In this document: piece after piece, positions 1-8,599 of the stretch
Layout of the letters: each line of letters opens with the position of its first letter
Position numbering within the stretch: position 1 is the first letter of the stretch
Assembly (NCBI GenBank): GCA_945897085.1
Contig: CAMDEU010000003.1
Location: forward strand, 1-55,514
Origin: Spirosoma fluviale
Lineage (GTDB): Bacteria > Bacteroidota > Bacteroidia > Cytophagales > Cyclobacteriaceae
Length of the DNA stretch: 55,514 nucleotides
Direction of reading: 5' to 3'
Made by a program: the position numbers and the translations under genes
The notes under the pieces: generated by a model
Seen by the model: the letters and a program-made list of their open reading frames with translations, nothing else
Databases searched by the model: none
What the model was told of the DNA's origin: nothing

Positions 1-1622
1 AAGAATGGATAGCGGTAGTCTGTTGGGGAAACCAAAGTTTCTTTGATCGTACGAGGAGATACCCAACGGAGCAAGTTGATCATGGAGCCCGCTTTGTCGT
101 TGGTGCCGGAAGCCCTTGCTCCACCGAATGGCTGCTGTCCAACGACCGCACCTGTTGGCTTATCGTTGATGTAGAAGTTGCCCGCTGCATTTTTTAACTT
201 CTGGGTAGCCAGTTCGATCGCATAGCGATCTTTTGAAAATACCGCTCCTGTAAGTGCATAAGGAGAGGTTTGATCTACTAGCTCTAGGACTGTTTCAAAA
301 TGCTCCTCGTGGTAGACGTATATAGTCAATACCGGACCAAAGATCTCCTCACACATGGTTTTATACATTGGATCTTGCGTGAGAATGACCGTAGGGGCTA
401 TAAAATACCCTTTGGACTTGTCGTAACTACCACCAGCAATGATTTCTACTCCAGGAGCAGCCTTTGCTTGGTCGATGTAAGCAGCGATTTTATCAAAGGA
501 TTTTTCGTCGATTACTGCATTGATAAAGTTGCTGAAGTCCTCGGTACCTCCCATTTGCATGGAAGCAAGGTCTTCTAACATGTATTTTTTGATGTCCTCC
601 CACAAGTTGGAAGGAAGGTAAGCTCTCGAAGCAGCAGAGCATTTTTGTCCTTGGTATTCAAACGCACCACGAACAAGTCCTACGGCTACTGCTTTGGCAT
701 CTGCTGATTTGTGTGCAAGCACAAAGTCTTTGCCACCGGTTTCACCTACAATTCTTGGATAGGATTTGTAACGGCTGATGTTTTCGCCTACCGTTTTCCA
801 GATGTGCTGAAAAACGCCAGTAGATCCAGTGAAGTGGATGCCAGCAAAATCAGGGTGCTTGAAAATTACATCTCCCGCGGTTGGGCCGTCTACAAAAACC
901 AGGTTGATCACCCCATCAGGGACGCCAGCCTCCTTGAATACTTCCATGAGTACTTGGGCAGAATAGATCTGGGTGTAGGCGACCTTCCAAACGATGGTAT
1001 TTCCCATCAGCGCTGCTGAGGTGGGCAAGTTACCCGCAATGGCGGTAAAGTTGAAGGGGGTCAATGCAAATACAAAGCCCTCAAGGGGTCGCTGCTCCAA
1101 TCTATTCCAAACCCCTGGGCCAGAAACAGGCGGCTGTTGGGCGTAAATTTCGCACATGTACTTCACGTTGAATCGGAGGAAGTCAATGAACTCACAGGCA
1201 GCATCAATCTCTGCCTGAAAGGCATTTTTGGACTGTCCCAGCATGGTGGCAGCATTGATTTTGGCACGATAAGGACCGGCAAGGAGGTCGGCTACTTTGA
1301 GGAAAATAGCTGCTCTTTGCTCCCAAGCCATATTTTCCCAGGCTTCCTTGGCGCCCAATGCAGCCTGTATCGCCTGCTCTACATGGGAACGATCACCTTC
1401 GTGGAATTGACCCAAGATATGTTGGTGATCATGGGGAGGAGAAATAGTTCTTGTCTTACCTGTTCGCACCTCTTCGCTACCGATATACATAGGGATATCG
1501 ATTTGTTTGGAGCGAAGTGTTGCCAGCATGGCTTGTAATTCCTTTCGCTCAGGGCTTCCTGGAGCGTAAGCCTTTATTGGCTCATTTACTGGAGTAGGTA
1601 CATTGAAAAATCCCTTTAACAT
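1..1622 (-). CDS. pruA: L-glutamate gamma-semialdehyde (1-pyrroline-5-carboxylate) dehydrogenase, 3' end cut by window
   Basis: Oxidises glutamate semialdehyde to glutamate with NAD+, the second step of proline catabolism. The minus-strand reading begins MLKGFFNVPTPVNEP and stays open to base 1. ALDH hallmarks are visible: LTPFNFTA near residue 190, FTGSTGVF near 265, the catalytic Glu in GETGGKD near 294 and the nucleophilic Cys in GQKCSAAS near 328. About 540 residues lie in the window. The reading ends at PTDYRYPF, which in this family is only a few residues before the stop, so very little is missing. This is the stand-alone dehydrogenase form typical of Bacteroidota, not a PutA fusion. 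The ATG at 1622 sits about 30 bases after a good -7 motif. Small plus-strand frames across it are shadows. Confidence 0.95.
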   Translation of the reverse strand, partial: MLKGFFNVPTPVNEPIKAYAPGSPERKELQAMLATLRSKQIDIPMYIGSEEVRTGKTRTISPPHDHQHILGQFHEGDRSHVEQAIQAALGAKEAWENMAWEQRAAIFLKVADLLAGPYRAKINAATMLGQSKNAFQAEIDAACEFIDFLRFNVKYMCEIYAQQPPVSGPGVWNRLEQRPLEGFVFALTPFNFTAIAGNLPTSAALMGNTIVWKVAYTQIYSAQVLMEVFKEAGVPDGVINLVFVDGPTAGDVIFKHPDFAGIHFTGSTGVFQHIWKTVGENISRYKSYPRIVGETGGKDFVLAHKSADAKAVAVGLVRGAFEYQGQKCSAASRAYLPSNLWEDIKKYMLEDLASMQMGGTEDFSNFINAVIDEKSFDKIAAYIDQAKAAPGVEIIAGGSYDKSKGYFIAPTVILTQDPMYKTMCEEIFGPVLTIYVYHEEHFETVLELVDQTSPYALTGAVFSKDRYAIELATQKLKNAAGNFYINDKPTGAVVGQQPFGGARASGTNDKAGSMINLLRWVSPRTIKETLVSPTDYRYPF

Positions 1623-1651
1623 GGTGATTGCGTTTGTATGAATTAAGGAAA

Positions 1652-1659
1652 CAAAGATA
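1652..1659 (-). promoter_or_regulatory. Putative -7 element of the pruA promoter (TATCTTTG)
   Basis: Read on the minus strand this is TATCTTTG, a full match to the Bacteroidota -7 consensus TAnnTTTG, 29 bases before the pruA ATG. No TTTG is seen at the expected 19-21 base spacing upstream, so the -33 half is weak or activator-dependent. Confidence 0.45.
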
Positions 1660-1691
1660 GGATATCCCTAGGAATGTGGAGGTGCTTTTCC

Positions 1692-2387
1692 TCACAAAAG
1701 GAGCTCTAGTTCTTGTAGGTGTCGTATCTCGTAAGTAGGACTGAGGTCTGTGGGCTTTCCTTCAGGGTTGAAGTATACTTGATCGATATCCGCTCGCTGT
1801 GCCCCAAGAATGTCTGAGTTGGGGTTATCACCAATCATCAAGCAGCTGCTCGCTTCTGTTTGAAGCTGTTCTAAAGCATAATAAAAGATCCGCGGATCGG
1901 GTTTCTTGTGGCCGGTGGTCTCGGAGGTCACTACGAGTTCAAAATAGTCGGTGATTCCTGAAGATCTCATTTTTTTTTCCTGAGACTCGTTAAACCCATT
2001 GGTAATCACGTGGAGGCGGTAGGATTTTTTGAGGTACCCTAAAATTTCTTTAGAGTGGGGGAAAAGGTGGGGCTTGGAAGAAGTTCGGTGCATGAAGTCT
2101 GCTTCGAATGCTTCAGGAATAGTTTGTTCATCACCACCTGCTGCGCAAAAAATCTTAGGGAATCGAACTTCTCTAAGGCCCTTTTTGTCTATTTTTCCTA
2201 GGTTGTAATCGTCCCAAAGTTGGAAGTTTACGTGATGAAAGGCATCAAAAAACTGCGAAAAAGAGGGGATTCCTAATTTGTCTAGCTGGTAAATTTGGTA
2301 AAGTTCGGATAGGGATTCGCGTACATTCCGATCGTAATCCCACAGGGTATGGTCTAAATCGAAGAATAGATGTTGGTAGGTTTTCAA
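1692..2387 (-). CDS. HAD-superfamily hydrolase, YjjG-like noncanonical pyrimidine nucleotidase
   Basis: 231-residue HAD phosphatase. Motif I is FDLDHTLWDYD near residue 10, with the nucleophilic first Asp and general-acid second Asp. Motif II is the Thr/Asn of VITNGF near 128. Motif III is the Lys of GHKKPDPRIF near 160. Motif IV is MIGDNPNSD near 187. A helical cap lies between motifs I and II. The LDHTLWDY signature and length fit the YjjG family, which dephosphorylates noncanonical pyrimidine nucleoside monophosphates (house-cleaning). The exact substrate is inferred. It lies six bases downstream of the ArsR-type regulator on the same strand, so the two are probably co-transcribed. Confidence 0.85.
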   Translation of the reverse strand: MKTYQHLFFDLDHTLWDYDRNVRESLSELYQIYQLDKLGIPSFSQFFDAFHHVNFQLWDDYNLGKIDKKGLREVRFPKIFCAAGGDEQTIPEAFEADFMHRTSSKPHLFPHSKEILGYLKKSYRLHVITNGFNESQEKKMRSSGITDYFELVVTSETTGHKKPDPRIFYYALEQLQTEASSCLMIGDNPNSDILGAQRADIDQVYFNPEGKPTDLSPTYEIRHLQELELLL

Positions 2388-2393
2388 AGGGAT

Positions 2394-2777
2394 TTACCTT
2401 CTGTACTGGTTGTTTTGTATTTTATTGGCGGCGAGTTCCCGGTTGGACTTCAGGATTTCGTAGGTTTCTTGATCCTTTGTTAGGTTTGCATCTTTCTGTA
2501 TAAGCTTGAATATCTGTTGTAATATTTCGAGATATTCTTCCAGAATGTAGTAAAACATCCACTGATCAGTCCTTCGGCTACCTAGGAGGCCAGCATTCTT
2601 TAGGTAGATCAAGTGGCGGCTAGTTTTTGTTTGCGTAAAGTTCAAAATAAGCTCCAGGTCTGAGATACTCAATTCCTTATTTTGCATCAATAAATGAAGA
2701 ATGCGCACACGCGGCTCTTCCGAAAGTGCTTTAAAAATTCGCAAACCATAGTTTAAACTGATATTTTTGAGTCTCAT
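2394..2777 (-). CDS. ArsR-family winged-helix transcriptional regulator
   Basis: 127-residue DNA-binding protein with an HTH_5 winged helix: FKALSEEPRVRILHLLM near residues 15-31, recognition helix around TQTKTSRHLIYLKNAGLL near 48-66, then the wing (SRRTDQWMFYYIL). No paired cysteine metal site of the classical ArsR/SmtB type is visible, so the signal is probably not an As/Cd-type metal bound through cysteines. A lysine/glutamate-rich tail follows. It heads a two-gene unit with the HAD hydrolase and is divergent from the CarboxypepD_reg-like gene across about 100 bases, so it may regulate itself and that gene. Target and ligand are unknown. Confidence 0.85.
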   Translation of the reverse strand: MRLKNISLNYGLRIFKALSEEPRVRILHLLMQNKELSISDLELILNFTQTKTSRHLIYLKNAGLLGSRRTDQWMFYYILEEYLEILQQIFKLIQKDANLTKDQETYEILKSNRELAANKIQNNQYRR

Positions 2778-2882
2778 TAGTAAGTTTTAACTTCGTGACC
2801 GAGGTGAAACGAAAATAATCACTGAAATTGGCTTAAATTCAGAAAGAAGTCCAAGGGCAGTACATCTTTGAACCCAATATTC

Positions 2883-3524
2883 GTGAAAATAACCTATTTA
2901 TACGCGCTTATTCTAGTTTCTGGACTTTTTTTCTGCGCGCAAGACCTAGTGGCTCAAGATAAGCAAGAAAAAAAAGTCATTCAACTTTCAGGGATTATCC
3001 TGAATGCAGATAGTACGGATGCCGTTCCTGGTGTGAATATTTATGTTCCCAAAAAAGGCAGAGGAACTGTTTCTGGTCGATTTGGGTATTTTTCCATGCC
3101 CGTTTTGGAAGGAGACACTATCCTGTTTACGTTTATTGGGTTGAAGAAGCAAACCTTTACGATTCCGGCTAATATGAAGGACGATCGCATCTCTTTGATT
3201 TTGACCATGGAGGTGGACGAAATAGCGCTAGCAGAGATTGAGGTGCTGCCTTATCCTACTGAAGATGAGTTTAAACAAGCTGTATTAGCTATGTCTGTTC
3301 AAGACCCGATGTCCATCAGTCGAACGAATATGCGTCCAGAGATGCTGCTCCGTTGGGCAGAATCCATGCCTGCTTCGGGAAATGAGAATTTCCGAGCTTT
3401 CCAAGAGTCCCAAATGCTCCAAAATCAAGATATCTATGGCCCTAGGCCTTTGCGAATATTAGACCCCTTTGCCTGGTCTCAATTCATCCGCTCCATCAAA
3501 CGAGGTGACTTTAAAAGTAAATAA
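2883..3524 (+). CDS. CarboxypepD_reg-like domain secreted protein
   Basis: Exported protein of about 213 residues. From GTG 2883 it begins MKITYLYALILVSGLFF and has a signal peptide ending near LVAQ. A TTG at 2868 in frame is the alternative start, but it adds residues before an otherwise normal signal peptide. Residues about 30-110 match the carboxypeptidase regulatory-like beta-sandwich (IQLSGIILNADSTDAVPG, then GTVSGRFGYFSMPVLEGD and TFIGLKK), the domain that also precedes SusC/TonB receptors. No barrel follows, so this is the stand-alone type, probably periplasmic or outer-membrane attached. The C-terminal 90 residues are not recognised. It stands alone between the divergent ArsR gene and rpmE2. 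Confidence 0.7.
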   Translation: MKITYLYALILVSGLFFCAQDLVAQDKQEKKVIQLSGIILNADSTDAVPGVNIYVPKKGRGTVSGRFGYFSMPVLEGDTILFTFIGLKKQTFTIPANMKDDRISLILTMEVDEIALAEIEVLPYPTEDEFKQAVLAMSVQDPMSISRTNMRPEMLLRWAESMPASGNENFRAFQESQMLQNQDIYGPRPLRILDPFAWSQFIRSIKRGDFKSK

Positions 3525-3577
3525 ACCAGATTTTCCCCCTAGGTTTTAGGTGATTTTCAATAAATCCTTGACAAACA

Positions 3578-3609
3578 TTTGGTCGGATTTATTTAAAAGG
3601 ATATCTTTG
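3578..3609 (+). promoter_or_regulatory. rpmE2 promoter (TTTG -33, TATCTTTG -7)
   Basis: TTTG at 3578-3581 and TATCTTTG at 3602-3609 are separated by 20 bases, an ideal match to the Bacteroidota sigma-A promoter (TTTG, 19-21 bases, TAnnTTTG). Transcription would start near 3616, leaving a leader of about 35 bases before the rpmE2 ATG. Confidence 0.75.
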
Positions 3610-3650
3610 TGCCTCATTTCAGAAAAGCAATACTATAAACTAGCAATAGC

Positions 3651-3896
3651 ATGAAAAGCGATATTCATCCAAACTACAGAGACGTGGTGTTTTACGACAC
3701 CTCTAGTGAGTTCAAGTTTTTGACCAAGTCTACTATCGAAACAAGCGAGACAACCGTTTGGACAGATGGCAACTCTTATCCGGTTTACAAAATAGAAGTG
3801 AGCTCTGAGTCTCACCCATTTTACACAGGTAAGAAAATGATGTTGGACACTGCAGGTCGTGTGGAGAAATTCAACAAGCGCTACGCCAAAAAGTAA
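3651..3896 (+). CDS. rpmE2: 50S ribosomal protein L31, type B
   Basis: 81-residue large-subunit ribosomal protein L31. The start [16 protein letters not shown] and the end [11 protein letters not shown] are characteristic of the type B form. There is no cysteine at all, so the zinc-binding CxxC pairs of type A L31 are absent. In bacteria with both forms, the cysteine-free form often replaces the zinc form under zinc limitation. Here the strong generic promoter and the absence of a visible Zur-like palindrome suggest constitutive expression (inference). It is monocistronic: its own promoter lies upstream and a strong hairpin terminator follows. Confidence 0.97.
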   Translation: MKSDIHPNYRDVVFYDTSSEFKFLTKSTIETSETTVWTDGNSYPVYKIEVSSESHPFYTGKKMMLDTAGRVEKFNKRYAKK

Positions 3897-3915
3897 TTTG
3901 GACTTTCGTCCTTCG

Positions 3916-3955
3916 AAAAAGTCTCCCGGAGCATGTATTCCGGGAGACTTTTTTA
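3916..3955 (+). terminator. Rho-independent terminator after rpmE2
   Basis: Arms AAAAAGTCTCCCGGA and TCCGGGAGACTTTTTT form a perfect GC-rich stem of about 13 bp with an 8-base loop and a T run. It separates rpmE2 from the following operon, whose first ATG comes about ten bases later. Confidence 0.9.
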
Positions 3956-3965
3956 TTTTTGTTCT

Positions 3966-5162
3966 ATGAAGCACCTCCTGTTGTTTGACGACCCTGCTAT
4001 ACGCGGGTCGCTCCTGCCCTTTACTTTTACGCGGCCTATTGCCGACCTCCGGGTAGGGATCTTAAAAGTCTCTGAAAAATGGGAGAAATACTCAGGAGCA
4101 GAGGTGTCCTATTGGACTCAAGAATACCTTCAAAATCTTTTTCCAAGGGGAGAGCAGCCTGGGATTGCCATCAATGGCTCCTGGTTGCCTGACAGGAATT
4201 CTTGGCAGCAAGTGACGGCCTTGAAAGAGAATGAAGCCTTATTTTTTGGAAAAACCTTATTGGCGACCGCTTGTGGAGGGCAGGAAAAAAGTTTCGCTTT
4301 TGCCTCTGAGAAAAAAATCATTCAGGCAGTTCACGAACCTATTCTCCTTCAAAAAACCTGGCATATTTTCCAATTTAATGCTGCTGAGATCCGTAAGGAT
4401 TTTGTCCTACTCACTGCAGGAAGAAATTCTCAACCGATACAAGATCCACATACGCGATGCTATGGGGAAGATCAAATTTTCATCGAAGAAGGGGTTCAAA
4501 TCAGAGCAGCGATTCTTAATGCCGAAGGTGGGCCCATTTACTTGGGAAAAAATTCAGAAGTACAAGAGGGAGCTCTTATTCGAGGGCCTTTCGCACTTTG
4601 TGAAGGTTCCACGGTAAATATGGGCGCAAAATTAAGAGGAGATACCACCATCGGGCCGTATTCAAAGGTAGGTGGAGAGGTGTCCAATTCGGTGATTATG
4701 GGCTATTCCAACAAAGGGCATGATGGGTTTTTGGGCAATTCTGTGATTGGGGAATGGTGTAATCTAGGTGCAGATACGAATACCTCAAATCTAAAAAACA
4801 ACTATGCTCCCGTTAAACTTTGGGATTATACCAAAGGAGGGTTTGCCAATACTGGCTTGCAATTTTGTGGCTTGATGATGGGTGACCACAGCAAGTGCGG
4901 CATCAATACCATGTTCAATACAGGAACAGTCATCGGTGTTGGAGCAAATGTGTTTGGAGATGGTTTCCCAAGAAATTTTATCCCTTCCTTTGCTTGGGGA
5001 GGGGCGGCAGGGTTTTCTACCTTTACACCACCCAAGTTTCATGAAACTGCTCAAGCTGTTTATGCTCGAAGAGGAAAAGAATGGGGCCCAGACCAAAAAG
5101 AAATTCTAGATAAGGTTTTTGATTTGACAAAAAGCTATAGAATTTGGGATAAAACTTCCTGA
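3966..5162 (+). CDS. GlmU-like sugar nucleotidyltransferase/acetyltransferase (alternative Bacteroidota GlmU family)
   Basis: 398-residue protein related to the family named alternative bacterial GlmU (UDP-GlcNAc diphosphorylase/glucosamine-1-phosphate N-acetyltransferase-like). It starts MKHLLLFDDPAIRGSLLPFT, with TFTRPIADLRVGI typical of this branch. The N-terminal half is a degenerate nucleotidyltransferase domain. From about residue 190 the hexapeptide left-handed beta-helix is clear: EGALIRGPFALCEGSTVNMG, then SNSVIMGYSNKGHDGFLGNS and GDHSKCGINTMFNTGTVIG. Expected role: making UDP-GlcNAc for peptidoglycan or LPS, inferred from the family. ATG 3966 was chosen because a longer frame from 3933 would start inside the terminator. 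It is first in a seven-gene run and lies 11 bases before holB. Confidence 0.85.
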   Translation: MKHLLLFDDPAIRGSLLPFTFTRPIADLRVGILKVSEKWEKYSGAEVSYWTQEYLQNLFPRGEQPGIAINGSWLPDRNSWQQVTALKENEALFFGKTLLATACGGQEKSFAFASEKKIIQAVHEPILLQKTWHIFQFNAAEIRKDFVLLTAGRNSQPIQDPHTRCYGEDQIFIEEGVQIRAAILNAEGGPIYLGKNSEVQEGALIRGPFALCEGSTVNMGAKLRGDTTIGPYSKVGGEVSNSVIMGYSNKGHDGFLGNSVIGEWCNLGADTNTSNLKNNYAPVKLWDYTKGGFANTGLQFCGLMMGDHSKCGINTMFNTGTVIGVGANVFGDGFPRNFIPSFAWGGAAGFSTFTPPKFHETAQAVYARRGKEWGPDQKEILDKVFDLTKSYRIWDKTS

Positions 5163-5173
5163 CCCACCGCACT

Positions 5174-6316
5174 ATGCAGTTTGCAGCGATCCCCGGACTT
5201 CCGGAAACCAAAGAAAAGCTACTCAACTCGGTTAAGTTGAACCACCTCGCACATGCCCTCTTGTTTCATGGGCCAGAGGGTTCGGCAAATTTAACCCTGG
5301 CACTTGCCTTGGCAAGCTACCTGTATTGTGAAGCAAAAACGGAGACCGATTCCTGCGGCACCTGTGGATCCTGCCAACGGATGAATAAATTGATTCTTCC
5401 TGACTTGAATTTTGCATTCCCAGTTGTGGCTTCTTCCAAAGAAGAAGATGGGGATGAGGAGGTGAAGGAGGAGAAATCAGACCTGCTGGGCAACTGGAGA
5501 AAGTTTGTTTTAGCCCAACCCTATGGCAATGTCCATGACTTTATTTACTTCAATGGCTTTGAAAAAAAGCAATTAAACATCACTAAAGCGGCTGCGCGGA
5601 AGATGATTCAAACGCTTTCCTTGATGTCATTTGAAGGGGGCTACAAAATCATGTTGATCTGGGCGCCTGAATATTTACACCCTTCTGCTGCCAATGCCTT
5701 ACTGAAGATCATTGAAGAGCCCCCTGCGAAAACCCTTTTCTTGCTTGTCACCTCCCAAGCCGATCAACTGCTCACTACTATTTTGTCACGAACTCAAAAA
5801 ATACTTGTTCGAGCGTTTTCAGATAAGGAAATTAGCGCACATTTAGTGGAAACAGAGCGATGTGAAGCCAAAGCTGCAGCGCAGATTGCGATGTTAGCAG
5901 ATGGCAACATGCGAGCAGCCTTTCGGTTGATTGATCAGGTGGAGGATCAAACTATCCGGCAGCTGCGAGATTGGTTTCGACTTTGCGCTACCAAAAATTT
6001 AAAAGAGCTGTTCCTCCTTTCGGAAGATTTTCACAAAGCGGATAAGGAATCTCAAAAGTCATTGATGCTTTCAGGACTAAATGTAACGCGTGAGATATTA
6101 TTGAAAAATCTAGATTTGGACCATCTCCTACGAACTACAGACGAGGATCGAACCTTCATCAACAACATCAGTAAAAAGATGTTAACGGAGGAGCATGCGA
6201 TTCAACTCTATGATACCTTTAATGCCGCGCATTATCATTTGGAACGAAATGGGAACGCGAAAATGATTTTTACCGACCTATCTATGGAGATCCTATTGAT
6301 GATGTCCAAAAACTGA
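5174..6316 (+). CDS. holB: DNA polymerase III subunit delta'
   Basis: 380-residue clamp-loader delta' subunit. It has the AAA+ fold (IPGLPETKEKLLNSVKLNHLAHALLF), a zinc module with Cys in CGTCGSC near residues 61-67, and sensor/box VII sequence ANALLKIIEEPP near 178 that contacts neighbouring subunits. The P-loop reads GPEGSANL, lacking the invariant Lys, and an SRC-like arginine finger is only partly kept (ILSRTQ). This fits a delta' that does not hydrolyse ATP but serves as the stator of the loader. The charged stretch EEDGDEEVKEEK near 95 is an inserted loop. It is tightly linked to the genes on both sides. Confidence 0.93.
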   Translation: MQFAAIPGLPETKEKLLNSVKLNHLAHALLFHGPEGSANLTLALALASYLYCEAKTETDSCGTCGSCQRMNKLILPDLNFAFPVVASSKEEDGDEEVKEEKSDLLGNWRKFVLAQPYGNVHDFIYFNGFEKKQLNITKAAARKMIQTLSLMSFEGGYKIMLIWAPEYLHPSAANALLKIIEEPPAKTLFLLVTSQADQLLTTILSRTQKILVRAFSDKEISAHLVETERCEAKAAAQIAMLADGNMRAAFRLIDQVEDQTIRQLRDWFRLCATKNLKELFLLSEDFHKADKESQKSLMLSGLNVTREILLKNLDLDHLLRTTDEDRTFINNISKKMLTEEHAIQLYDTFNAAHYHLERNGNAKMIFTDLSMEILLMMSKN

Positions 6317-6320
6317 GGAG

Positions 6321-6761
6321 ATGAAAAAAAAGATTCTTGGGCGGAAAGAAAAAATCACGCTCCCTGAATTGGGTCTAAACCTTGTGGGGGCAAAAATTGA
6401 TACTGGAGCCTATACGAGCAGCTTGCATGCAGAAGAAATTCGGATTGAAGAGGTTGAAGGGCGAAAATTGCTTTATTTCAAAATCCTAATGCCTGCACAC
6501 AAGAAGTTTACGGGCAAAACCCTTTGTTTCGAATCCTACAGAGAAAAAAAAGTTAAAAACTCCTTCGGAAAGGTTGAGGACCGCTTCCTTATTGAAACCA
6601 AACTCCAGCTTGCTGGAGAAACCTTTCGTGCCGAGTTTACGCTCACCGATCGGTCAAGCATGAAAAATTCTATCTTGCTTGGCAGAAAAATTCTACGGGG
6701 GAAATTTCTCGTTGATGTATCCAAGACCAACCTAGGAAAACCCTATCGCAAAAAGAAATGA
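6321..6761 (+). CDS. Retropepsin-like aspartyl protease, RimB-like (DUF785 family)
   Basis: 146-residue protein of the DUF785 family, annotated in databases as ATP-dependent zinc protease but with a retropepsin fold. The active-site signature is [14 protein letters not shown] near residues 24-37 (Asp-Thr-Gly), followed by the flap region and [19 protein letters not shown] near 110-130. It overlaps rimK by four bases (ATGA), so the two are translationally coupled. In Pseudomonas a homolog, RimB, acts with RimK in controlling glutamate modification of ribosomal protein S6. The same role is inferred here from family and context. It has no signal peptide and should be cytoplasmic. Confidence 0.85.
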   Translation: MKKKILGRKEKITLPELGLNLVGAKIDTGAYTSSLHAEEIRIEEVEGRKLLYFKILMPAHKKFTGKTLCFESYREKKVKNSFGKVEDRFLIETKLQLAGETFRAEFTLTDRSSMKNSILLGRKILRGKFLVDVSKTNLGKPYRKKK

Positions 6762-7663
6762 AAATCGCTGTCCTTTCGAGGAACCCTAAATTATTTTCAA
6801 CCCAACGGCTGATTGAGGAGATCCACAAAGCGGGACATGATGCACTGGTAGTAGATCATAGTCTTTGTGATCTAATTATTGAGCAAGAAGGACCTTCCAT
6901 CATCTACAAAGGGCAAAAACTTGAGGGTATTGATGCGATCATCCCGCGTATCGGGGCTTCGGTTACGTTTTATGGTACGGCTGTAGTTCGGCAATTTGAA
7001 TTGATGGGAGCCTTTTCCGCAGTTACTTCCCAAGCGATTGTACGAAGTAGGGATAAGCTCAGGAGCTTGCAAATCCTCTCTAAAAATGGGTTGGGTATGC
7101 CCAAAACAGCCTTTACTAATTTTTCAAAAGGAGGGGAAAAGCAGCTGATCGAACAGGTAAGCGGGGCTCCTGTGATCATCAAATTATTGGAAGGAACCCA
7201 AGGCTTAGGGGTGGTTTTAGCCGAGACCACGAAGGCAGCTCAATCAGTTGTGGAGGCATTTCATGGGTTGAAGGCCAGAATCATTGTTCAAGAATACATC
7301 AAAGAGGCAAAAGGAGCTGATATTCGTGCTTTTGTGGTCAATGGGAAGGTAGTTGGGGCAATGAAAAGACAAGCTGCTGAGGGAGAGTTTCGCTCCAATC
7401 TGCATCGAGGTGGAGTGGCTATGGTGATCAAACTGAGCCGAGAGGAAAAGCTTGCTGCCCTCAATGCAGCAAAGGCCTTGGGGCTAGATGTGGCGGGTGT
7501 TGACATGCTCCAATCTATCCGTGGCCCTTTGATTTTGGAGGTGAATAGTTCTCCTGGTTTGGAAGGAATCGAAGGAGCTACAGGTGTAAATGTAGCGGCC
7601 GAAATCGTCAAATTTGTTGTAGATAGCGTGGTGAAAAAATCCTTAAAGCGCGAAAAACAGTGA
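6758..7663 (+). CDS. rimK: Ribosomal protein S6 glutamate ligase RimK
   Basis: 301-residue ATP-grasp ligase that adds glutamate residues to the C-terminus of ribosomal protein S6 in E. coli. It begins [21 protein letters not shown] and contains [16 protein letters not shown] near residue 50. ATP-grasp parts are visible: [19 protein letters not shown] near 140, [18 protein letters not shown] near 178, and metal ligands in [24 protein letters not shown] near 250-273. Length is normal for RimK. It overlaps the RimB-like gene upstream and hemC downstream by four bases each, so expression is probably coupled across all three. Confidence 0.93.
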   Translation: MKIAVLSRNPKLFSTQRLIEEIHKAGHDALVVDHSLCDLIIEQEGPSIIYKGQKLEGIDAIIPRIGASVTFYGTAVVRQFELMGAFSAVTSQAIVRSRDKLRSLQILSKNGLGMPKTAFTNFSKGGEKQLIEQVSGAPVIIKLLEGTQGLGVVLAETTKAAQSVVEAFHGLKARIIVQEYIKEAKGADIRAFVVNGKVVGAMKRQAAEGEFRSNLHRGGVAMVIKLSREEKLAALNAAKALGLDVAGVDMLQSIRGPLILEVNSSPGLEGIEGATGVNVAAEIVKFVVDSVVKKSLKREKQ

Positions 7664-8598
7664 CTAATCGAATTATAAAAATTGGAACGCGTACAAGCAA
7701 ACTTGCCCTATGGCAGGCTGACTACGTTGCGGACTTGCTCAAAAAAGGAGGGTTGGAATCGGAGATTGTTTCGATCGACACCAAAGGGGATCAGGTTTTG
7801 GATGTTTCCATTTCGAAGATTGGATCCAAAGGCGTATTTACCCAAGAGCTAGAAGATCAACTGTTGGATGGGAGCATCGATATTGCCGTGCATTCCGCAA
7901 AGGACATGCCCTCAAGTTTGGGGGAAGGTTTGGAGCTCATCGCATTTTCAGTTCGTGAGCAAGCCCAAGACGTGCTTCTTTCTTCTCGGAGTGATCTTTC
8001 CTTGGCAGATGCAAGCAAAGGATTGGTGATCGGAACATCCTCTACCCGAAGAATAGCTACACTCAAGCATTTTTACCCACATGTAAAGACAGTGGAGGTT
8101 CGTGGGAACCTTCAAACCCGAATTCGAAAGATGGAAGAGGGTCTTTGCGATGCGTTATTGTTGGCCTATGCAGGGGTTTTTCGTATGGGATATGTGGATC
8201 AAGTGGTGGAGAATTTAGACTTAGATCAGTTTATTCCAGCTGTGGGCCAAGGATCCATTGCCATTGAGGCCTCAACCAGTCTAGATTTAGAGTTACGCCA
8301 AGCCATCATTGAGGCTTGTAATGATCCGAAGACCGCGCTATGCTTACGAGCAGAGCGTGCCTACCTACGTGTGTTGGAAGGGGGATGTAGCATTCCTGTT
8401 TTTGCTTTGGCAAGGCTTGCTGCAAATCAAATTCACCTCAAAGGAGGGATTTTAAGTTTGGATGGGCAGCAGCGCATCGTATTGGAACTGACAGGACCTC
8501 TCACTGAGGCAGATCAGTTGGGTGAAGCATTGGCAAGACAGGTCCTTCAGGCCGGAGGAAAAACTATTTTAGAACAGATAAAACAATCCCCTCATTGA
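7660..8598 (+). CDS. hemC: Hydroxymethylbilane synthase (porphobilinogen deaminase)
   Basis: 312-residue tetrapyrrole biosynthesis enzyme that polymerises four porphobilinogens into hydroxymethylbilane. It starts at GTG 7660 inside the rimK stop (GTGA), and the N-terminus [19 protein letters not shown] is the family start. Catalytic Asp82 lies in HSAKDMPS, the substrate-binding stretch is [11 protein letters not shown] near 125, and the dipyrromethane cofactor Cys243 lies in LEGGCSIPV. The reading is complete with no sign of damage. It sits in the GlmU-like to reductase operon rather than with other hem genes. Confidence 0.97.
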   Translation: MTNRIIKIGTRTSKLALWQADYVADLLKKGGLESEIVSIDTKGDQVLDVSISKIGSKGVFTQELEDQLLDGSIDIAVHSAKDMPSSLGEGLELIAFSVREQAQDVLLSSRSDLSLADASKGLVIGTSSTRRIATLKHFYPHVKTVEVRGNLQTRIRKMEEGLCDALLLAYAGVFRMGYVDQVVENLDLDQFIPAVGQGSIAIEASTSLDLELRQAIIEACNDPKTALCLRAERAYLRVLEGGCSIPVFALARLAANQIHLKGGILSLDGQQRIVLELTGPLTEADQLGEALARQVLQAGGKTILEQIKQSPH

Positions 8599-8599
8599 G

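Noticed and set aside
300-1538. Three plus-strand frames of 92-133 codons
   Set aside because: They lie antisense inside pruA, whose minus-strand translation shows all ALDH catalytic motifs.
2863-2870. CATCTTTG as a promoter -7 for the CarboxypepD_reg-like gene
   Set aside because: The first base departs from TAnnTTTG, no TTTG is found at the right spacing, and it overlaps the alternative TTG start.
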